Source of the DNA: an uncultured Oscillospiraceae bacterium | GTDB lineage: Bacteria > Bacillota > Clostridia > Oscillospirales > Oscillospiraceae | DNA: 48,260 nucleotides | Assembly: GCA_905236515.1 (NCBI GenBank) | Contig: CAJOQP010000120.1 | Span: 1 to 48,260 of the forward strand | Reading direction: 5' to 3' | In this document: in pieces, positions 1 through 9,611 of the stretch | Layout: every line of letters starts with the position of its first letter | Numbering within the stretch: the first letter of the stretch is position 1 | Made by a program: the position numbers and the translations under genes | Notes under the pieces: generated by a model | Seen by the model: only the letters and a program-made list of their open reading frames with translations | Databases searched by the model: none | Told to the model about the DNA's origin: nothing

Positions 1-285
1 ACCGCATTCGATGTGGCCTAGTTCGCGGTATAGATCAAATAATGCAATGTCATCATCCTGCTGCAATGCTTCCAGCATATCTTTGGTGATATAGATTACC
101 GCCTTGTCAGGGTACATCGTAGTGGCACAGGTGATGAAACCTGCTTCATCCACTTTTGCATCGTTCATGATAATGTCACAGGTAAAGCTGTCATCATTTT
201 TCTTGCGGAATGAGCCTACCAGACTGTTTGGCATCATCAAACTGCCGATGGCAATATATTTTTTGTAATTCTTGGTATCAACCAT
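1..285 (-). CDS. Unrecognised protein, C-terminus cut by window edge
   Basis: The reverse strand is open for exactly 95 codons from an ATG (MVDTKNYKKYIAIGSLMMPN) to the first base of the window, so the gene continues outside. A GGGAGTG ribosome binding site lies about ten bases before the ATG. I do not recognise the family. The visible part has no membrane segment or signal peptide. It ends in LYRELGHIECG, which resembles a zinc-protease helix (HExxH) but has Arg where the first metal-binding His would be, so a protease call is not supported. It is divergent from the phosphodiesterase at 429 and was absent from the ORF track because it is open-ended. Confidence 0.7.
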   Translation of the reverse strand, partial: MVDTKNYKKYIAIGSLMMPNSLVGSFRKKNDDSFTCDIIMNDAKVDEAGFITCATTMYPDKAVIYITKDMLEALQQDDDIALFDLYRELGHIECG

Positions 286-372
286 TACTATAATCACTCC
301 CGGTTATCTCTCTAATATCTTCATAATCATAACATATTATTCTGTATTTTCCATGAAAAATATTACATATGT

Positions 373-401
373 TTGAAACTGATTATGATTTATGGTTTAA
401 T
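373..401 (+). promoter_or_regulatory. Promoter for the YfcE-type phosphodiesterase
   Basis: TTGAAA, a 17-base spacer, then TTTAAT, with TGG directly before the -10 box (extended -10). Transcription would start near 408. That is downstream of the 369 start in the ORF track, which supports the ATG at 429 instead. Confidence 0.65.
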
Positions 402-428
402 GAAAACAACCCATGTTATGGAGGGCTT

Positions 429-887
429 ATGAAAGTCGCTGTGATTTCCGATACCCATGGCCTATTGCGTCCGGAGGTACTGGAAAAGATTATGGATTGC
501 GAACTGATCCTTCACGGTGGTGATATCAATCGACAGGATATTATCGATTCGTTAAAGCAGATCGCTCCGTTGATAGTTGTTCGAGGGAATAATGATAAGG
601 AATGGGCAGAAGCCGTTCCGTTGTTTGAATCCTTTTCTATCGGTGGTGTCAAGGTATATATGACACATAAGAAGAAGGATCTTCCGGAAGATCTGTCCTC
701 ATATGATCTGATTATCACCGGCCATACTCATAAGTATGAATATAAAACTATCGGAGATCAGGTTTTTCTTAATCCCGGTAGTTGTGGACCCAGAAAGACG
801 ACTCAGCCCATTACCATGGCTGTCCTTTATGTGGAAGAGGACGGGTTTACGGTAGAAAAGATTGATATTCCGCACCCAGATGCATAA
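429..887 (+). CDS. YfcE/MJ0936-type metallophosphoesterase
   Basis: This is a small calcineurin-fold phosphodiesterase of about 152 residues. From the new start it reads MKVAVISDTHG (metal site 1), then HGGD, GNND and the C-terminal GHTH, which form the dinuclear metal site. The family hydrolyses phosphodiesters, but the natural substrate is often unknown, so I give none. I move the start from 369 to the ATG at 429. GGAGGG precedes it, homologues begin at this MKV..SDTHG segment, and a good promoter lies inside the proposed 20-residue extension. A HAD phosphatase follows 47 bases downstream, probably in the same transcript, since the next terminator lies after it. Confidence 0.88.
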   Translation: MKVAVISDTHGLLRPEVLEKIMDCELILHGGDINRQDIIDSLKQIAPLIVVRGNNDKEWAEAVPLFESFSIGGVKVYMTHKKKDLPEDLSSYDLIITGHTHKYEYKTIGDQVFLNPGSCGPRKTTQPITMAVLYVEEDGFTVEKIDIPHPDA

Positions 888-934
888 ATAACTTCCATTG
901 GAAGAAAGAGATAATAATTAAAGGTGGTATAAGA

Positions 935-1738
935 ATGGATTACACGAAAATCAGAAACTGCAAACTGTTCCTTCTTGATATGGATGGAACTCTTTATCTT
1001 GGTGATGAAGTATTCAAAGGTGCAATCGAGTATATCAATACATTGTCGGAAACCGGAAGAAAGTATATCTATCTTACGAACAACTCTTCCCGTGCAGGCG
1101 TTGACTATGTCGGACGTCTGAACAGACTCGGTTTTCCGTGTGAGATGGAAAATGTTTTTACCTCCGGAATGGCCACCGGTCTTTATCTCAATGAAAAATA
1201 CAAAGGGAAGAAGATCTATCCTGTTGGTACACGTGCATTCCTTCGAGAGCTGGAAAGCTACGGTGTAGAGTTCTCTGAAACGGACGCTGATGTAGTTGTT
1301 GTCGGTTTTGATACGGAGCTGTATTACGAGAAACTGGATAAAGCGGTTCATTTCCTGCGCCGCGGATGCGACTTTATTGCAGCCAACCCGGACTGGGTAT
1401 GCCCAATGCCTGCGGATGAGGTTTTACCGGACTGTGGCAGTATCTGTGCGCTGTTAACCGCTGCATCCGGTGTGGAACCGGTCTTCATCGGTAAACCGAA
1501 CCGTAATATGGTCGATATCATCTCCGGATATACCGGAATCCCCAACGAGCAGATCTGCTGTGTGGGTGACCGCCTTTATACTGATATTGCCGTTGCTCAG
1601 AATGCTGGTGCCGTATCCTGCTTGGTGTTGTCCGGTGAGACTTCCGTTGATATGGTGGAAGAGGCAGAAAGAAAGCCGGATTATGTTCTTCAGGATGTGG
1701 ATCAACTGGCTCATATTCTACTGGGAGAAGATCTCTGA
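935..1738 (+). CDS. HAD-IIA family phosphatase (NagD/AraL-like)
   Basis: A haloacid-dehalogenase-type hydrolase of 267 residues. HAD motif I is LDMDGTLYLGD near residue 15 (two Asp, the first the nucleophile). Motif II is LTNNSS near residue 47, the motif III Lys is in GKPNRNMVD, and motif IV is GDRLYTDI, which binds Mg. The large cap between motifs II and III and the LTNNS sequence place it in subclass IIA, with NagD, AraL and nitrophenylphosphatases, which dephosphorylate small sugar or nucleotide phosphates. The substrate cannot be read from sequence. AAAGGTGG precedes the ATG. A hairpin terminator follows. Confidence 0.9.
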   Translation: MDYTKIRNCKLFLLDMDGTLYLGDEVFKGAIEYINTLSETGRKYIYLTNNSSRAGVDYVGRLNRLGFPCEMENVFTSGMATGLYLNEKYKGKKIYPVGTRAFLRELESYGVEFSETDADVVVVGFDTELYYEKLDKAVHFLRRGCDFIAANPDWVCPMPADEVLPDCGSICALLTAASGVEPVFIGKPNRNMVDIISGYTGIPNEQICCVGDRLYTDIAVAQNAGAVSCLVLSGETSVDMVEEAERKPDYVLQDVDQLAHILLGEDL

Positions 1739-1757
1739 TACTTAATAACAGAAATAT

Positions 1758-1790
1758 AAGGCAAGCGTTTGTGCTTGCCTTTTATTTTTA
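1758..1790 (+). terminator. Intrinsic terminator after the HAD gene
   Basis: AAGGCAAGC pairs with GCTTGCCTT across a six-base loop, followed by TTTATTTTTA. It lies at the convergent junction with gluQ. The T tract suits the plus strand better than the minus strand. Confidence 0.85.
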
Positions 1791-2720
1791 TATACTGATG
1801 AGGATATCATCTTTATAAATACGTTTCCATGAGAACTCCTGGCACAGTTCCAATGCAGTGCATTCCCGATAGGTATCTAAAAGTCCGCACATTTCACCCA
1901 GGTGCCCAAGCAGTTGCTCCGGTGTATACTTTTTCCTCAGAGTTTCCATATTCAGATCCCCTTCGCGTTTTGACAGTTTTCTTCCTTCTTCTGAAACAAG
2001 AAGAGGGGAGTGCGCATATTCAGGTATATTTCCGCCAAGCGTCCGGATGAGCCAGATCTGCTTGAAAGTTGAGGACATCAGATCTCTTGCACGTACCACG
2101 GAAGAAATATTCATTGCAGCGTCATCAACGGAGACAGCCAGTTGATATGCATAAACTCCATCCGAGCGTCGAACAATAAAATCTCCCTGTGTTTTCAAGT
2201 TTTCGCTCTGCACACCGTAATGGGCATCGTTAAACTCGATTACTTCATCGGGAACAATTACTTTCCAGGCCGGTTTTCTTCCTTTGGCTTCTATTTCTGC
2301 TCGCTGGAGGTCGGTCATATACCTGCAGGAACAGCTGGAGTCTCTTTCCTCGCCGGGATGAGGTGCCGATGCGGCAAGCCGCTGGGATCGGCTGCAGTAA
2401 CAGGGATACAGCAGCCCTTTCTCATCAAGAACCTGAAAGGCAGCATCATAGAGTCGTGTCCTGGCACCCTGTGTGTATTCCGATCCGTTTCCAGGGAACC
2501 AGCCTTCGTCCCAATACAGCCCAAGCCATTGGAGATCTTCCGCCATAAGAGCTGCGTATTCATAATCGCTCCGATCCGGATCCAGATCTTCCAGACGGAA
2601 AACGAGCGTGCCGTCATGACTTCTTACGTCCAGCCAAGCCAGAAGACTGGACATAATATTGCCGATATGAAGTCGGCCGCTGGGACTAGGTGCATAACGA
2701 CCGATGAATGAATGACTCAT
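1788..2720 (-). CDS. gluQ: Glutamyl-Q tRNA(Asp) synthetase
   Basis: A GluRS-like enzyme of 310 residues. It lacks the anticodon-binding domain of real GluRS (about 480 residues) and should attach glutamate to the queuosine base of tRNA(Asp). The N-terminus has GRYAPSPSGRLHIGN with the class I HIGH motif. A Cys pair CYC with a later CSCRY resembles the zinc site of this family. YAYQLAVSVDD is typical of GluQ, and KLSKR (GRKLSKREGD) is the second class I motif. The start is supported by AAGGAAGTG upstream. It is transcribed against its neighbours, possibly from a weak promoter with TATAAT at 2742-2747 (minus). No queuosine genes are in the window. Confidence 0.88.
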   Translation of the reverse strand: MSHSFIGRYAPSPSGRLHIGNIMSSLLAWLDVRSHDGTLVFRLEDLDPDRSDYEYAALMAEDLQWLGLYWDEGWFPGNGSEYTQGARTRLYDAAFQVLDEKGLLYPCYCSRSQRLAASAPHPGEERDSSCSCRYMTDLQRAEIEAKGRKPAWKVIVPDEVIEFNDAHYGVQSENLKTQGDFIVRRSDGVYAYQLAVSVDDAAMNISSVVRARDLMSSTFKQIWLIRTLGGNIPEYAHSPLLVSEEGRKLSKREGDLNMETLRKKYTPEQLLGHLGEMCGLLDTYRECTALELCQEFSWKRIYKDDILISI

Positions 2721-2790
2721 GGAATCACTTCCTTTTCAATGATTATACTTGCATTCCATCAAAAAAGCGACTGCTTATAGAAAATAAACA

Positions 2791-2819
2791 TGGATTAGGT
2801 GTATATGTTGTTGTATAAT
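2791..2819 (+). promoter_or_regulatory. Likely promoter of the ybaK-uvrA-recD2-mreB run
   Basis: TGGATT, a 17-base spacer and TATAAT lie 41 bases before the first start codon. The -35 box is imperfect. Confidence 0.5.
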
Positions 2820-2859
2820 AATAAAATACGATCTATATATTGCGGTTTTGGGGGATCTG

Positions 2860-3351
2860 ATGGCTAATGTAAAAACCAATGCGGTCCGTATTCTTGAACG
2901 GGCTGATATCCGTTTCAATATGCTTAGCTATGATTGGGACGGGAAAAATGCACCGGATGGGAATTCGGTAGCTGCAATGCTAGGTCAGGATCCGGGCCAA
3001 GTGTTCAAGACCCTTGTGGCAAGGGGAGCGTCCGGAGAATATTATGTATTCGACATACCGGTTTCCGGGTCTCTGGACTTGAAAAAAGCCGCAAAAGCGG
3101 TAGGTGAAAAGAGCATTGCAATGATTCATTTAAAGGAACTGTTCCCACTTACCGGATATGTTCACGGAGGCTGTTCTCCCATCGGGATGAAAAAACAGTT
3201 TTCGACTGTGATCGATGAAACCTGCATATTATATGATACTATCTTTATCTCTGCCGGAAAGATCGGACTTCAGATCGAATTGAATCCGGACGACTTGATC
3301 ACTCTCATCAGCGGAAGCACGGCAGATCTTGTATTTGAGGAAAATTCATGA
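2860..3351 (+). CDS. ybaK: Cys-tRNA(Pro)/aminoacyl-tRNA deacylase, YbaK/EbsC family
   Basis: A single-domain YbaK-like trans-editing protein of 163 residues. The family hydrolyses mischarged tRNAs, classically Cys-tRNA(Pro), in the cytosol. Typical sequences are [10 protein letters not shown] near residue 47 (with the conserved Lys) and [15 protein letters not shown] near residue 105, matching the family signature GY..GG.SPiG.KK. The track start at 2848 is a TTG overlapping the GGGGGA ribosome binding site, so I use the ATG at 2860 (MANVKT). Its stop overlaps the uvrA start in ATGA, so translation of the two is probably coupled. This is an unusual partner for uvrA. Confidence 0.9.
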   Translation: MANVKTNAVRILERADIRFNMLSYDWDGKNAPDGNSVAAMLGQDPGQVFKTLVARGASGEYYVFDIPVSGSLDLKKAAKAVGEKSIAMIHLKELFPLTGYVHGGCSPIGMKKQFSTVIDETCILYDTIFISAGKIGLQIELNPDDLITLISGSTADLVFEENS

Positions 3352-6170
3352 AAGAAAACATTGAAGTAAAAGGTGCTCGCACCAATAATCTGAATAACGT
3401 GAGTGTCACCATTCCGAGAGATAAACTGGTAGTCATGACCGGACTGTCCGGTTCGGGCAAATCCAGCCTGGCATTTGATACGATCTATGCGGAAGGGCAG
3501 AGAAGATATGTGGAATCTCTCAGTTCCTATGCACGACAGTTTCTCGGTCAGATGGACAAGCCGGATGTGGATTATATCGAGGGACTGTCTCCAGCAATCT
3601 CTATTGATCAGAAGACGACTTCCCGAAATCCCAGATCTACGGTCGGTACCGTTACGGAGATCTACGATTATCTGCGTCTTCTTTGGGCTCGGATTGGAGT
3701 GCCGCACTGTCCTAACTGCGGAAAGGAAATCAAAAAGCAGACGATCGATCAGATCGTGGATCAGATCATGTCATACCCGGAACGGACCAGAATCCAGATT
3801 CTTTCTCCTGTTGTCCGCGCAAAAAAAGGAGAACATGTTAAGATCTTTGAAGATGCTCAGCGTTCCGGATATGTACGTGTTCGTGTGGACGGCATCATTT
3901 ATGATCTGTCGGAAGAGATCAAGCTGGAAAAGAACAAAAAGCACAGCATTGAGATCGTAGTGGATCGTCTGGTGATAAAACCTGATATCGTACGCCGTCT
4001 GACAGACAGCATAGAGACCGCGGTATCGCTATCGGACAATCTGGTTATTATCAATATCCTGGATGAAGACCGTGATGTGCTGTATTCTCAGAATTTTGCC
4101 TGCGAAGACTGTGGGATCTCCATTGAAGAGCTAGCTCCCAGAAGTTTTTCTTTCAACAATCCGTTCGGCGCCTGTCCTAAATGTTCCGGTCTTGGTGTTC
4201 AGATGCTGATCGATCCAGCACTGATCGTTCCGGATGAAGACAAATCCATTCAGGATGGCGCGATCACTGCAACCGGATGGAGCAACATGAAGGATGACAG
4301 CATCGCGAAAATGTATTTTGATGCCATGAGCAAGAAGTATCATTTTCGACTGGATGCTCCTTTTCGTTCATTAAGCAAGGACGTTCGCAAAATCATTTTT
4401 TACGGCACCGGAGAAGAGAATCTTGAGCTGAAATTTGACGGAAGAAGAGGAACCGGTGTTCTTCATCAGCCCTTTGAGGGGATCGTCAATAATATGGAAC
4501 GAAGATATCGCGAATCCACCAGTGAATCTGTGAGATCTGATATCGAAGACTGTATGTCTCCCATCCCTTGCCCCGAATGCGATGGACGACGGCTGAAAAA
4601 GGAGATACTTGCAGTCACTGTAGGAGATCTGAACATATCCCAGTTTTCGGATTACTCCGTCAATGACGCACTGGAGTTCATGAAACATCTTTCCCTTAGT
4701 GAACGGGATCAGATCATTGCTAAGCAGATCCTGAAGGAAATCATCAACCGTCTGCAGTTTCTATCCAGTGTCGGGCTCGGCTATCTGAATCTTTCCCGTG
4801 CCGCAGGAACTCTGTCAGGAGGGGAGAGTCAGCGGATTCGGCTGGCGACCCAGATCGGTTCCAGTCTTATGGGCGTGCTGTATATTCTGGATGAACCCAG
4901 TATCGGTCTTCATCAGCGTGACAATGCCAAACTGCTTGCCACATTAAAACAGCTACGGGATATTGGTAATTCTCTGATCGTGGTCGAACACGATGAAGAA
5001 ACGATGCGGGAAGCTGATTATATCGTGGATATTGGGCCTGGAGCAGGAATACATGGTGGTAATATTGTCGCAGCAGGCACAGTGGATGATATCTGCAATT
5101 GCAAGGAGAGTGTGACAGGACAGTATCTTTCCGGAGCTAAATATGTTCCGGTGCCTTCCCAGCGGAGAACCGGCAATGGAAAAACAATCCGTGTGATTGG
5201 CGCGCAGGAAAACAATCTAAAGAACATCGATGTGGAATTTCCACTGGGCACATTCATTTGTGTTACCGGCGTTTCCGGAAGCGGAAAGTCCTCCCTGGTC
5301 AATGAGATCCTTTATAAGACACTGGGCGCAAAGAAAAACCATATGAAACTGCGCCCGGGCAAATATGATCGAATGGAAGGGCTTGAATATGTGGATAAAG
5401 TCATTGCGATCGATCAGAGCCCCATCGGACGCTCACCGCGTTCAAATCCTGCGACTTATACCGGACTGTTTAATGATATTCGGGATCTTTTTGCCAATTC
5501 CAATGATGCGAAACTCCGTGGATATGACGCCGGTCGGTTTTCCTTCAATGTAAAAGGCGGTCGCTGTGAAGCCTGTTCTGGAGACGGTTTGGTCAAGATC
5601 GAAATGAACTTCCTTTCCGATGTTTACGTTCCATGCGAAGTCTGCGGAGGAAAACGCTACAACCGCGAGACTCTGGAAGTCCGTTATAAAGGAAAGAACA
5701 TCGCAGATGTATTGGATATGACGGTGGAGGAGGCATTGTCCTTCTTTGAGAATCATACCAAGATCCGTAATCGGCTTCAGGTCATTTTTGATGTCGGACT
5801 CGGTTATATCAAATTGGGGCAGTCCAGTACGACCCTATCCGGAGGCGAAGCGCAGCGCATTAAACTTGCAACGGAACTGTCCAAGAAATCTACCGGATCT
5901 ACGGTATATATTCTGGACGAACCGACTACCGGTCTTCATGCTGCAGATGTCCATCGCCTTATCAACATTCTTGGGAGGCTTGCTGATGCCGGCAACACGG
6001 TAGTCGTGATCGAGCATAACCTGGATGTTATCAAAACAGCGGACAGTATAATCGATCTCGGACCGGAAGGCGGAGACGGCGGCGGTGAACTGGTCTTTAC
6101 CGGAACTCCGGAAGAATGTGCAAAATGTGAAACCAGTTTTACCGGTCAGTTTTTGAAGAAAATTCTTTGA
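3348..6170 (+). CDS. uvrA: Excinuclease ABC subunit A
   Basis: The damage-recognition ATPase of nucleotide excision repair, 940 residues, the usual full length. The first ATPase half has Walker [10 protein letters not shown] near residue 32, a zinc module starting CPNCGKE, a second Cys set CEDCG...CPKCSG, and the ABC signature [14 protein letters not shown]. The second half repeats this with GVSGSGKSS, zinc module CEACSGDG...[10 protein letters not shown] and [14 protein letters not shown]. UvrA dimers hand damaged DNA to UvrB, and uvrB is not in the window. It overlaps ybaK by four bases and is followed 17 bases later by recD2. No frameshift or missing motif was seen. Confidence 0.98.
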   Translation: MKENIEVKGARTNNLNNVSVTIPRDKLVVMTGLSGSGKSSLAFDTIYAEGQRRYVESLSSYARQFLGQMDKPDVDYIEGLSPAISIDQKTTSRNPRSTVGTVTEIYDYLRLLWARIGVPHCPNCGKEIKKQTIDQIVDQIMSYPERTRIQILSPVVRAKKGEHVKIFEDAQRSGYVRVRVDGIIYDLSEEIKLEKNKKHSIEIVVDRLVIKPDIVRRLTDSIETAVSLSDNLVIINILDEDRDVLYSQNFACEDCGISIEELAPRSFSFNNPFGACPKCSGLGVQMLIDPALIVPDEDKSIQDGAITATGWSNMKDDSIAKMYFDAMSKKYHFRLDAPFRSLSKDVRKIIFYGTGEENLELKFDGRRGTGVLHQPFEGIVNNMERRYRESTSESVRSDIEDCMSPIPCPECDGRRLKKEILAVTVGDLNISQFSDYSVNDALEFMKHLSLSERDQIIAKQILKEIINRLQFLSSVGLGYLNLSRAAGTLSGGESQRIRLATQIGSSLMGVLYILDEPSIGLHQRDNAKLLATLKQLRDIGNSLIVVEHDEETMREADYIVDIGPGAGIHGGNIVAAGTVDDICNCKESVTGQYLSGAKYVPVPSQRRTGNGKTIRVIGAQENNLKNIDVEFPLGTFICVTGVSGSGKSSLVNEILYKTLGAKKNHMKLRPGKYDRMEGLEYVDKVIAIDQSPIGRSPRSNPATYTGLFNDIRDLFANSNDAKLRGYDAGRFSFNVKGGRCEACSGDGLVKIEMNFLSDVYVPCEVCGGKRYNRETLEVRYKGKNIADVLDMTVEEALSFFENHTKIRNRLQVIFDVGLGYIKLGQSSTTLSGGEAQRIKLATELSKKSTGSTVYILDEPTTGLHAADVHRLINILGRLADAGNTVVVIEHNLDVIKTADSIIDLGPEGGDGGGELVFTGTPEECAKCETSFTGQFLKKIL

Positions 6171-6187
6171 TTTGAGGTTTATATCGA

Positions 6188-8458
6188 ATGGATAACCTGA
6201 ATTCGAGTTATGAAATGGAATTTGATAACTTTCAGGAAGAATCGGAACTGGATATTGTTTCAGGAACGATACAGACAATTCTATATAACAATGATTCCAA
6301 TGCATACACGGTTCTGAAACTTCTCTCGGATTCGGGCAATACCATTACGGCAGTCGGCTATCTTCCTTATGCATATCCCGGGGAGTGGCTTTATGCGGAA
6401 GGTAAATGGACCAATTATAAAACCTATGGGGCCCAGTTTAATATTGAGCAGTACGATCTCGTTATGCCGAAAACAAAGGAAAACCTGTTCCTTTATCTTT
6501 CCAGCGGTGCTATTAAGTATATTGGTGCGGCTACGGCAGCTCTTCTCGTGAATAAATTCGGGGAAAGTGTTCTGGATATTTTGGAAAACAATCCGGAACA
6601 GCTTTCGCAGATCAAAGGCATCTCGCCACAACGAGCTGTGGAGATCTCTCAGTCATTTCATTCTCAGATGATCCTTCATCGGATTGTAGATTACCTCTCC
6701 ATTCGCGGACTTCGTCCGATTCTTGCTGTTCGGCTTTATCGCTATTACGGTGAAAAGGCGATGGAACGGATTCAGGAAAACCCGTATCTTCTTTGCTCGG
6801 AACGGATCGGCGGTTCATTTCACGAAGCGGATTCTTTTGCTTCCAGTATCGGAATTGAAAGAAACAGTATTGATCGGGTCAAGGCCGCAATTCTGTTTGA
6901 GCTGAAGCATAATCTGAATAACGGACATTGCTTTATTTCCAAGAACAAGCTCTGTGAAGCATGTTCTATGCTGCTCTCATTGGAACTGGACCGATGCGAA
7001 CAGGGTCTTGCCAGCCTGGAGGATGACGGTGAGATCATTGTGGAACCGATCGGTAATGTTACAGGATGCTATCTTTCTGATATTTATGAGGCGGAAACAT
7101 ATACCGCCGAGCGAATATATGAGATGTCCAACAACCGGCTCTCCATTCGCATGGATCCAACTAAGATCATTGAACAGGTGGAACGGGAGCAGGGGATCAC
7201 TTATTCGGAGGATCAAAAAGTCATCCTCGGCATCGCACTCAACCATCAGATCGCGGTCCTGACTGGAGGTCCCGGCACCGGAAAAACTACTTCCATCTGT
7301 GCAATCCTAGCCGCATTTGAGACCATTGGGCTTGATACGAAGCTTTGTGCACCCACCGGAAGAGCAGCAAAACGGATGACGGAACTCACCGGAAGAGAAG
7401 CATATACACTTCATCGGCTGCTGGGAGCCCAAATGTCTGAAGCGGAGGAAAAAACGGTATTTAGTTTTAACGAGGAAGAACCGCTTAAATGTGATGCCGT
7501 GATTGTCGATGAATGTTCCATGGTTGATATCACTTTGATGAAGGCTCTGTTATGTGCATTGCCGGATACCTGCAGAGTTGTGCTGGTAGGGGATGTGGAT
7601 CAGCTTCCCTCGGTCGGCCCTGGCAAGGTTTTTGCTGATATCATTAACAGTAAGGTAGTACCGACTGTCTATCTGAATCAAATATTCCGGCAGAAACAGG
7701 ACAGCAGAATCGTTCGTTTCGCTCATGAAATCAATATCGGAAAGATCCCTAATTATACGGAAAATAAAGGAGATTTCTTCCGACTGTCCAGGATCGATCC
7801 GCAGGAGTGCGCGAATACAGTCGCAGAACTGTGCTCGGAACGTCTTCCCAATAACATGAATATTCCTTCGGATAGAATCCAGATCCTGTCACCCACAAAA
7901 AAGGGGGAGACCGGTACGGTCAGTCTGAACAAACTGCTTCAGAATACACTGAATCCGGCAGATCCCACCAAAATGGAAAAAGCATTCGGTGATATTATTT
8001 TCCGTGAAGGCGACAGGGTAATGCAAACGCGGAACAATTATGATATAATGTGGAGCGACTCAAAGGGGATTCAGTCCGGTCAGGGTATTTATAACGGTGA
8101 TATCGGAGTTATCCGTTCCATCGATCCTGGCAACCGGATCATCACGGTGGATTTTGATGACCGATATGTGAAATACGAGTATGACGCACTGGATGAGCTG
8201 GAACACGCATGGGCTTTGACGGTTCATAAATCTCAGGGCAGTGAGTTTCAGGCTGTTATCCTTGTTTTGAATTCCTGCGCAAAATCTCTCATGAATCGCG
8301 GTATTCTATATACGGCGATCACAAGGGCAAAGCAACTGTTGATTATCGTCGGCGTGGACGAGATCATACATGCCATGATCCAGACGGATCGTGTATCGAA
8401 ACGATACAGCGGGCTTCGGCTTCGGCTGAAAGCCTATCAGGAAATAGGAAAAGAGTGA
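6188..8458 (+). CDS. recD2: RecD2-type 5'-3' DNA helicase
   Basis: A superfamily 1B helicase of 756 residues. It has the long N-terminal region of stand-alone RecD2 proteins, not the RecD of RecBCD. Helix-hairpin-helix repeats lie around residues 100-200 (for example IKGISPQRAVEIS). Walker A GGPGTGKTT is near residue 360, Walker B VIVDECSMVD follows, then GDVDQLPSVGPGK (motif III). The C-terminal motifs are LTVHKSQGSEF and YTAITRAKQLL. Such helicases act in replication-fork maintenance and mismatch or recombination repair. GAGG lies ten bases before the ATG. It sits between uvrA and an mreB homologue in one forward run. Confidence 0.95.
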   Translation: MDNLNSSYEMEFDNFQEESELDIVSGTIQTILYNNDSNAYTVLKLLSDSGNTITAVGYLPYAYPGEWLYAEGKWTNYKTYGAQFNIEQYDLVMPKTKENLFLYLSSGAIKYIGAATAALLVNKFGESVLDILENNPEQLSQIKGISPQRAVEISQSFHSQMILHRIVDYLSIRGLRPILAVRLYRYYGEKAMERIQENPYLLCSERIGGSFHEADSFASSIGIERNSIDRVKAAILFELKHNLNNGHCFISKNKLCEACSMLLSLELDRCEQGLASLEDDGEIIVEPIGNVTGCYLSDIYEAETYTAERIYEMSNNRLSIRMDPTKIIEQVEREQGITYSEDQKVILGIALNHQIAVLTGGPGTGKTTSICAILAAFETIGLDTKLCAPTGRAAKRMTELTGREAYTLHRLLGAQMSEAEEKTVFSFNEEEPLKCDAVIVDECSMVDITLMKALLCALPDTCRVVLVGDVDQLPSVGPGKVFADIINSKVVPTVYLNQIFRQKQDSRIVRFAHEINIGKIPNYTENKGDFFRLSRIDPQECANTVAELCSERLPNNMNIPSDRIQILSPTKKGETGTVSLNKLLQNTLNPADPTKMEKAFGDIIFREGDRVMQTRNNYDIMWSDSKGIQSGQGIYNGDIGVIRSIDPGNRIITVDFDDRYVKYEYDALDELEHAWALTVHKSQGSEFQAVILVLNSCAKSLMNRGILYTAITRAKQLLIIVGVDEIIHAMIQTDRVSKRYSGLRLRLKAYQEIGKE

Positions 8459-8468
8459 GGTTGAATCG

Positions 8469-9500
8469 ATGCTGATATTTGAAAGAGATATGGCTATTGA
8501 TATGGGAACATCGGAAACTCTTGTCTATGCACAGGATTCCGGGTTGGTTCTCCGTGAGCCTACTGTTGTGGCAGTGGACAAGTTTTCCGGAGAAATGCTG
8601 AAGACCGGACAGGAAGCGGAGAAGATGCTTGGTCGTACACCTGCTAATATCGTTTCCATTCATCCCATTCAGTCTGGTGTCATTAACGATTATGATATGA
8701 CGGCGCAGATGCTGCGTGAGTATATCAACCGCAACACCTCCTTCAGTTTGTTTAAACCTCGCGTTCTGATGTGTGTCCCAAGCAGCATTTCCGGAGTAGA
8801 AGAGCGCGCTATCTGTGATGCAGTGATTGAAGCCGGTGCCAGAAAGGTGTATCTGCTTGAAACTGCTGTTGCTACCGCTATGGGCGCCGGTATCGACATT
8901 TCTCTGCCGGATGGACATATGGTTATCGACATTGGCAGCGGAACAACGGAAGTGGCAGTGATCTCCATGGGGGGAGTGGTGGAATGTGAATCCATCAAAA
9001 CTGCTGGTGATGCCTTTGATGACTCCATTGTCCGTTACGTACGCCGCAAGTACAATCTCATAATTGGTCAACGCACCGCAGAAGAATTAAAGTGCAGTAT
9101 CGGATGTGTTATGAAACGGCCTACGGACAGCGTGGATGAGATTAAAGGAAGAGATGTGGTCACAGGCCTGCCCAAGGTGATCAAGATCCATTCTTCTGAA
9201 CTGCTTGAAGTATTCCGCGAGCCTGTGGTCTCCATTATGGAAGCTGTTCACAATACACTGGAGCGTACTCCTCCGGAATTGGTCGGCGATCTTTCTGCGA
9301 ACGGCATTGTTATGTCCGGGGGCGGCAGCCTGTTGTTCGGATTGGATCAGCTTATTGAGCGTTCTACCGGTATTCGGACGGTGGTCGTTGATGATGCTGT
9401 TTCCTGTGCCGCATATGGCGCCGGAAAGATGCTGAAGCATCTGAACGACATGCCTGAGGGAATGGTAAACTTCGCCAGAAAACGGCAGTTGAAAAAATAA
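8469..9500 (+). CDS. mreB: MreB-type bacterial actin
   Basis: An actin-like ATPase of 343 residues, the usual MreB length. Nucleotide-binding motifs are DMGTSETLVY near residue 12, DIGSGTTEVAV near residue 155 and IVMSGGGSLLFGL near residue 283. MreB filaments guide lateral wall synthesis in rod-shaped cells. No mreC or mreD follows; the gene closes the uvrA-recD2 run and ends at terminators. It may therefore be a paralogue (Mbl/MreBH-like) instead of the main mreB, which sequence alone does not settle. GAGG lies eight bases before the ATG. Confidence 0.92.
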   Translation: MLIFERDMAIDMGTSETLVYAQDSGLVLREPTVVAVDKFSGEMLKTGQEAEKMLGRTPANIVSIHPIQSGVINDYDMTAQMLREYINRNTSFSLFKPRVLMCVPSSISGVEERAICDAVIEAGARKVYLLETAVATAMGAGIDISLPDGHMVIDIGSGTTEVAVISMGGVVECESIKTAGDAFDDSIVRYVRRKYNLIIGQRTAEELKCSIGCVMKRPTDSVDEIKGRDVVTGLPKVIKIHSSELLEVFREPVVSIMEAVHNTLERTPPELVGDLSANGIVMSGGGSLLFGLDQLIERSTGIRTVVVDDAVSCAAYGAGKMLKHLNDMPEGMVNFARKRQLKK

Positions 9501-9510
9501 AAAATAAAGA

Positions 9511-9549
9511 ATCGCGTCATATCATCAAAAGCTGGTATGACGCGATCTT
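9511..9549 (+). terminator. Hairpin terminator after mreB
   Basis: ATCGCGTCATA pairs perfectly with TATGACGCGAT across a 14-base loop, followed by CTTTTA. The T tract is short. Confidence 0.65.
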
Positions 9550-9570
9550 TTACTAGTTTACGGAAAAACA

Positions 9571-9600
9571 AAAGGCGGAACTTTCGTTCCGCCTTTAAAC
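9571..9600. terminator. Bidirectional terminator between mreB and the hydrolase
   Basis: AAAGGCGGAAC and GTTCCGCCTTT form an 11-bp stem with a TTTC loop. On the minus strand it is followed by TTTTGTTTTT, a strong terminator for the hydrolase gene. It also backs up mreB on the plus strand. Confidence 0.85.
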
Positions 9601-9611
9601 TATTGATTTAA

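Noticed and set aside
369-428. N-terminal extension of the phosphodiesterase ORF
   Set aside because: A promoter with expected start near 408 lies inside it, and the ATG at 429 has a ribosome binding site and the family N-terminus.
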